Shown: positions 29,785-29,978 of the stretch, in pieces
How the letters are laid out: every line of letters begins with the position of its first letter
Position numbering within the stretch: the first letter of the stretch is position 1
Source of the DNA: Heterobasidion occidentale
Lineage: Eukaryota; Basidiomycota; Agaricomycetes; Russulales; Bondarzewiaceae
DNA length: 29,978 bases
NCBI GenBank assembly: GCA_039111635.1
Contig: JBCAQO010000112.1
Location: forward strand, 1 to 29,978
Reading direction: 5' to 3'
Made by a program: the position numbers and the translations under genes
The notes under the pieces: model-generated
The model's input: only the letters and a program-made list of their open reading frames with translations
The model's database searches: none
Told to the model about the DNA's origin: nothing

Positions 29785-29978
29785 TTCTATTGCACGATTC
29801 TTCGATAATCACATCTACGTACATCTCTTAATCAGGGAGGGCTGGGAAAGTAACACCCCACACCCCTGGCATGATTCTACTGGAATGGGGGCCGACGAGG
29901 GAGCGGGGAGCAGAGAGGCCCAGGAACGACCTGAGGACGGATGCAGGAGCCTCTCATCCGAGTGTGAGCGAGTCAGCC
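29785..29978. other. 3' flank of the transposase gene
   Basis: No further gene is visible. It contains the C-rich word CACCCCACACCCC and a G-rich stretch, and the window ends here. Confidence 0.4.

Noticed and set aside
25411..29978. CACTA-type terminal repeat beginning CACTACAGCG at 25418
   Set aside because: No TGTAGTG counterpart downstream of the transposase within the window.
25475..29978. GAGCGAGTCA on both sides of the transposase as terminal repeat
   Set aside because: Direct rather than inverted, only 10 bp, and inside a simple GAGC-rich run on the left.

Overview
The window looks like nuclear DNA of a basidiomycete fungus, most likely an Agaricomycete. Its genes are broken by many short introns (mostly about 49-64 nt) with GTAAGT/GTGAGT-like donors. 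It carries a Plavaka-type transposase, a fungal OTT_1508-like deaminase, a Ulp1-type SUMO protease and several hypothetical proteins of types I associate with Agaricomycetes. It is a repeat-rich, transposon-associated accessory region. It is not a bacterial locus, so operons and ribosome binding sites do not apply.

Layout. 1-392: last exons of a gene that enters from the left. 662-2532 (minus): a complete nine-exon Ulp1 cysteine protease. 3247-4114 (plus): a two-exon hypothetical gene sharing an upstream region with Ulp1. About 4.1-6.9 kb: gene-poor, with fragments including a decayed Sec14/CRAL-TRIO gene at 5256-5640. 6978-8262: a ribonucleotide reductase small-subunit (RNR2) pseudogene on the minus strand, followed by an array of a 27-bp imperfect palindrome with recurring spacers. 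8731-11991 and 12384-13468: two spliced hypothetical genes. 13684-14545: the same palindromic repeat in opposite orientation, partly a regular 69-bp tandem array, followed at 14610-15230 by a second copy of the same RNR2 pseudogene. The two hypothetical genes therefore lie inside a large imperfect inverted repeat. 16744-17377: 3' part of another hypothetical gene. About 17.55-18.75 kb: a GC-rich minisatellite of roughly 129-bp units. 19376-22178: a large hypothetical gene with a probable frameshift. 22412-24762 (minus): the deaminase gene. 25576-29784 (plus): an apparently intact ten-exon Plavaka transposase of 1245 residues, head-to-head with the deaminase.

The most notable signals are three. 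(1) A 15-bp motif, CTTGCTCATTGCAGG, occurs as a pair 42-46 bp apart in exactly three places, each time upstream of and co-oriented with a gene (Ulp1, the 19376 gene, the transposase). (2) The 27-bp palindrome family is kept while its reading frame is not. (3) The two RNR2 relics share a stop codon, a two-codon insertion and a deletion, so one pseudogene was duplicated in inverted orientation together with its repeat array. Exon structures were built by hand from splice consensus and reading frame; family names rest on recognised motifs, not on database searches.
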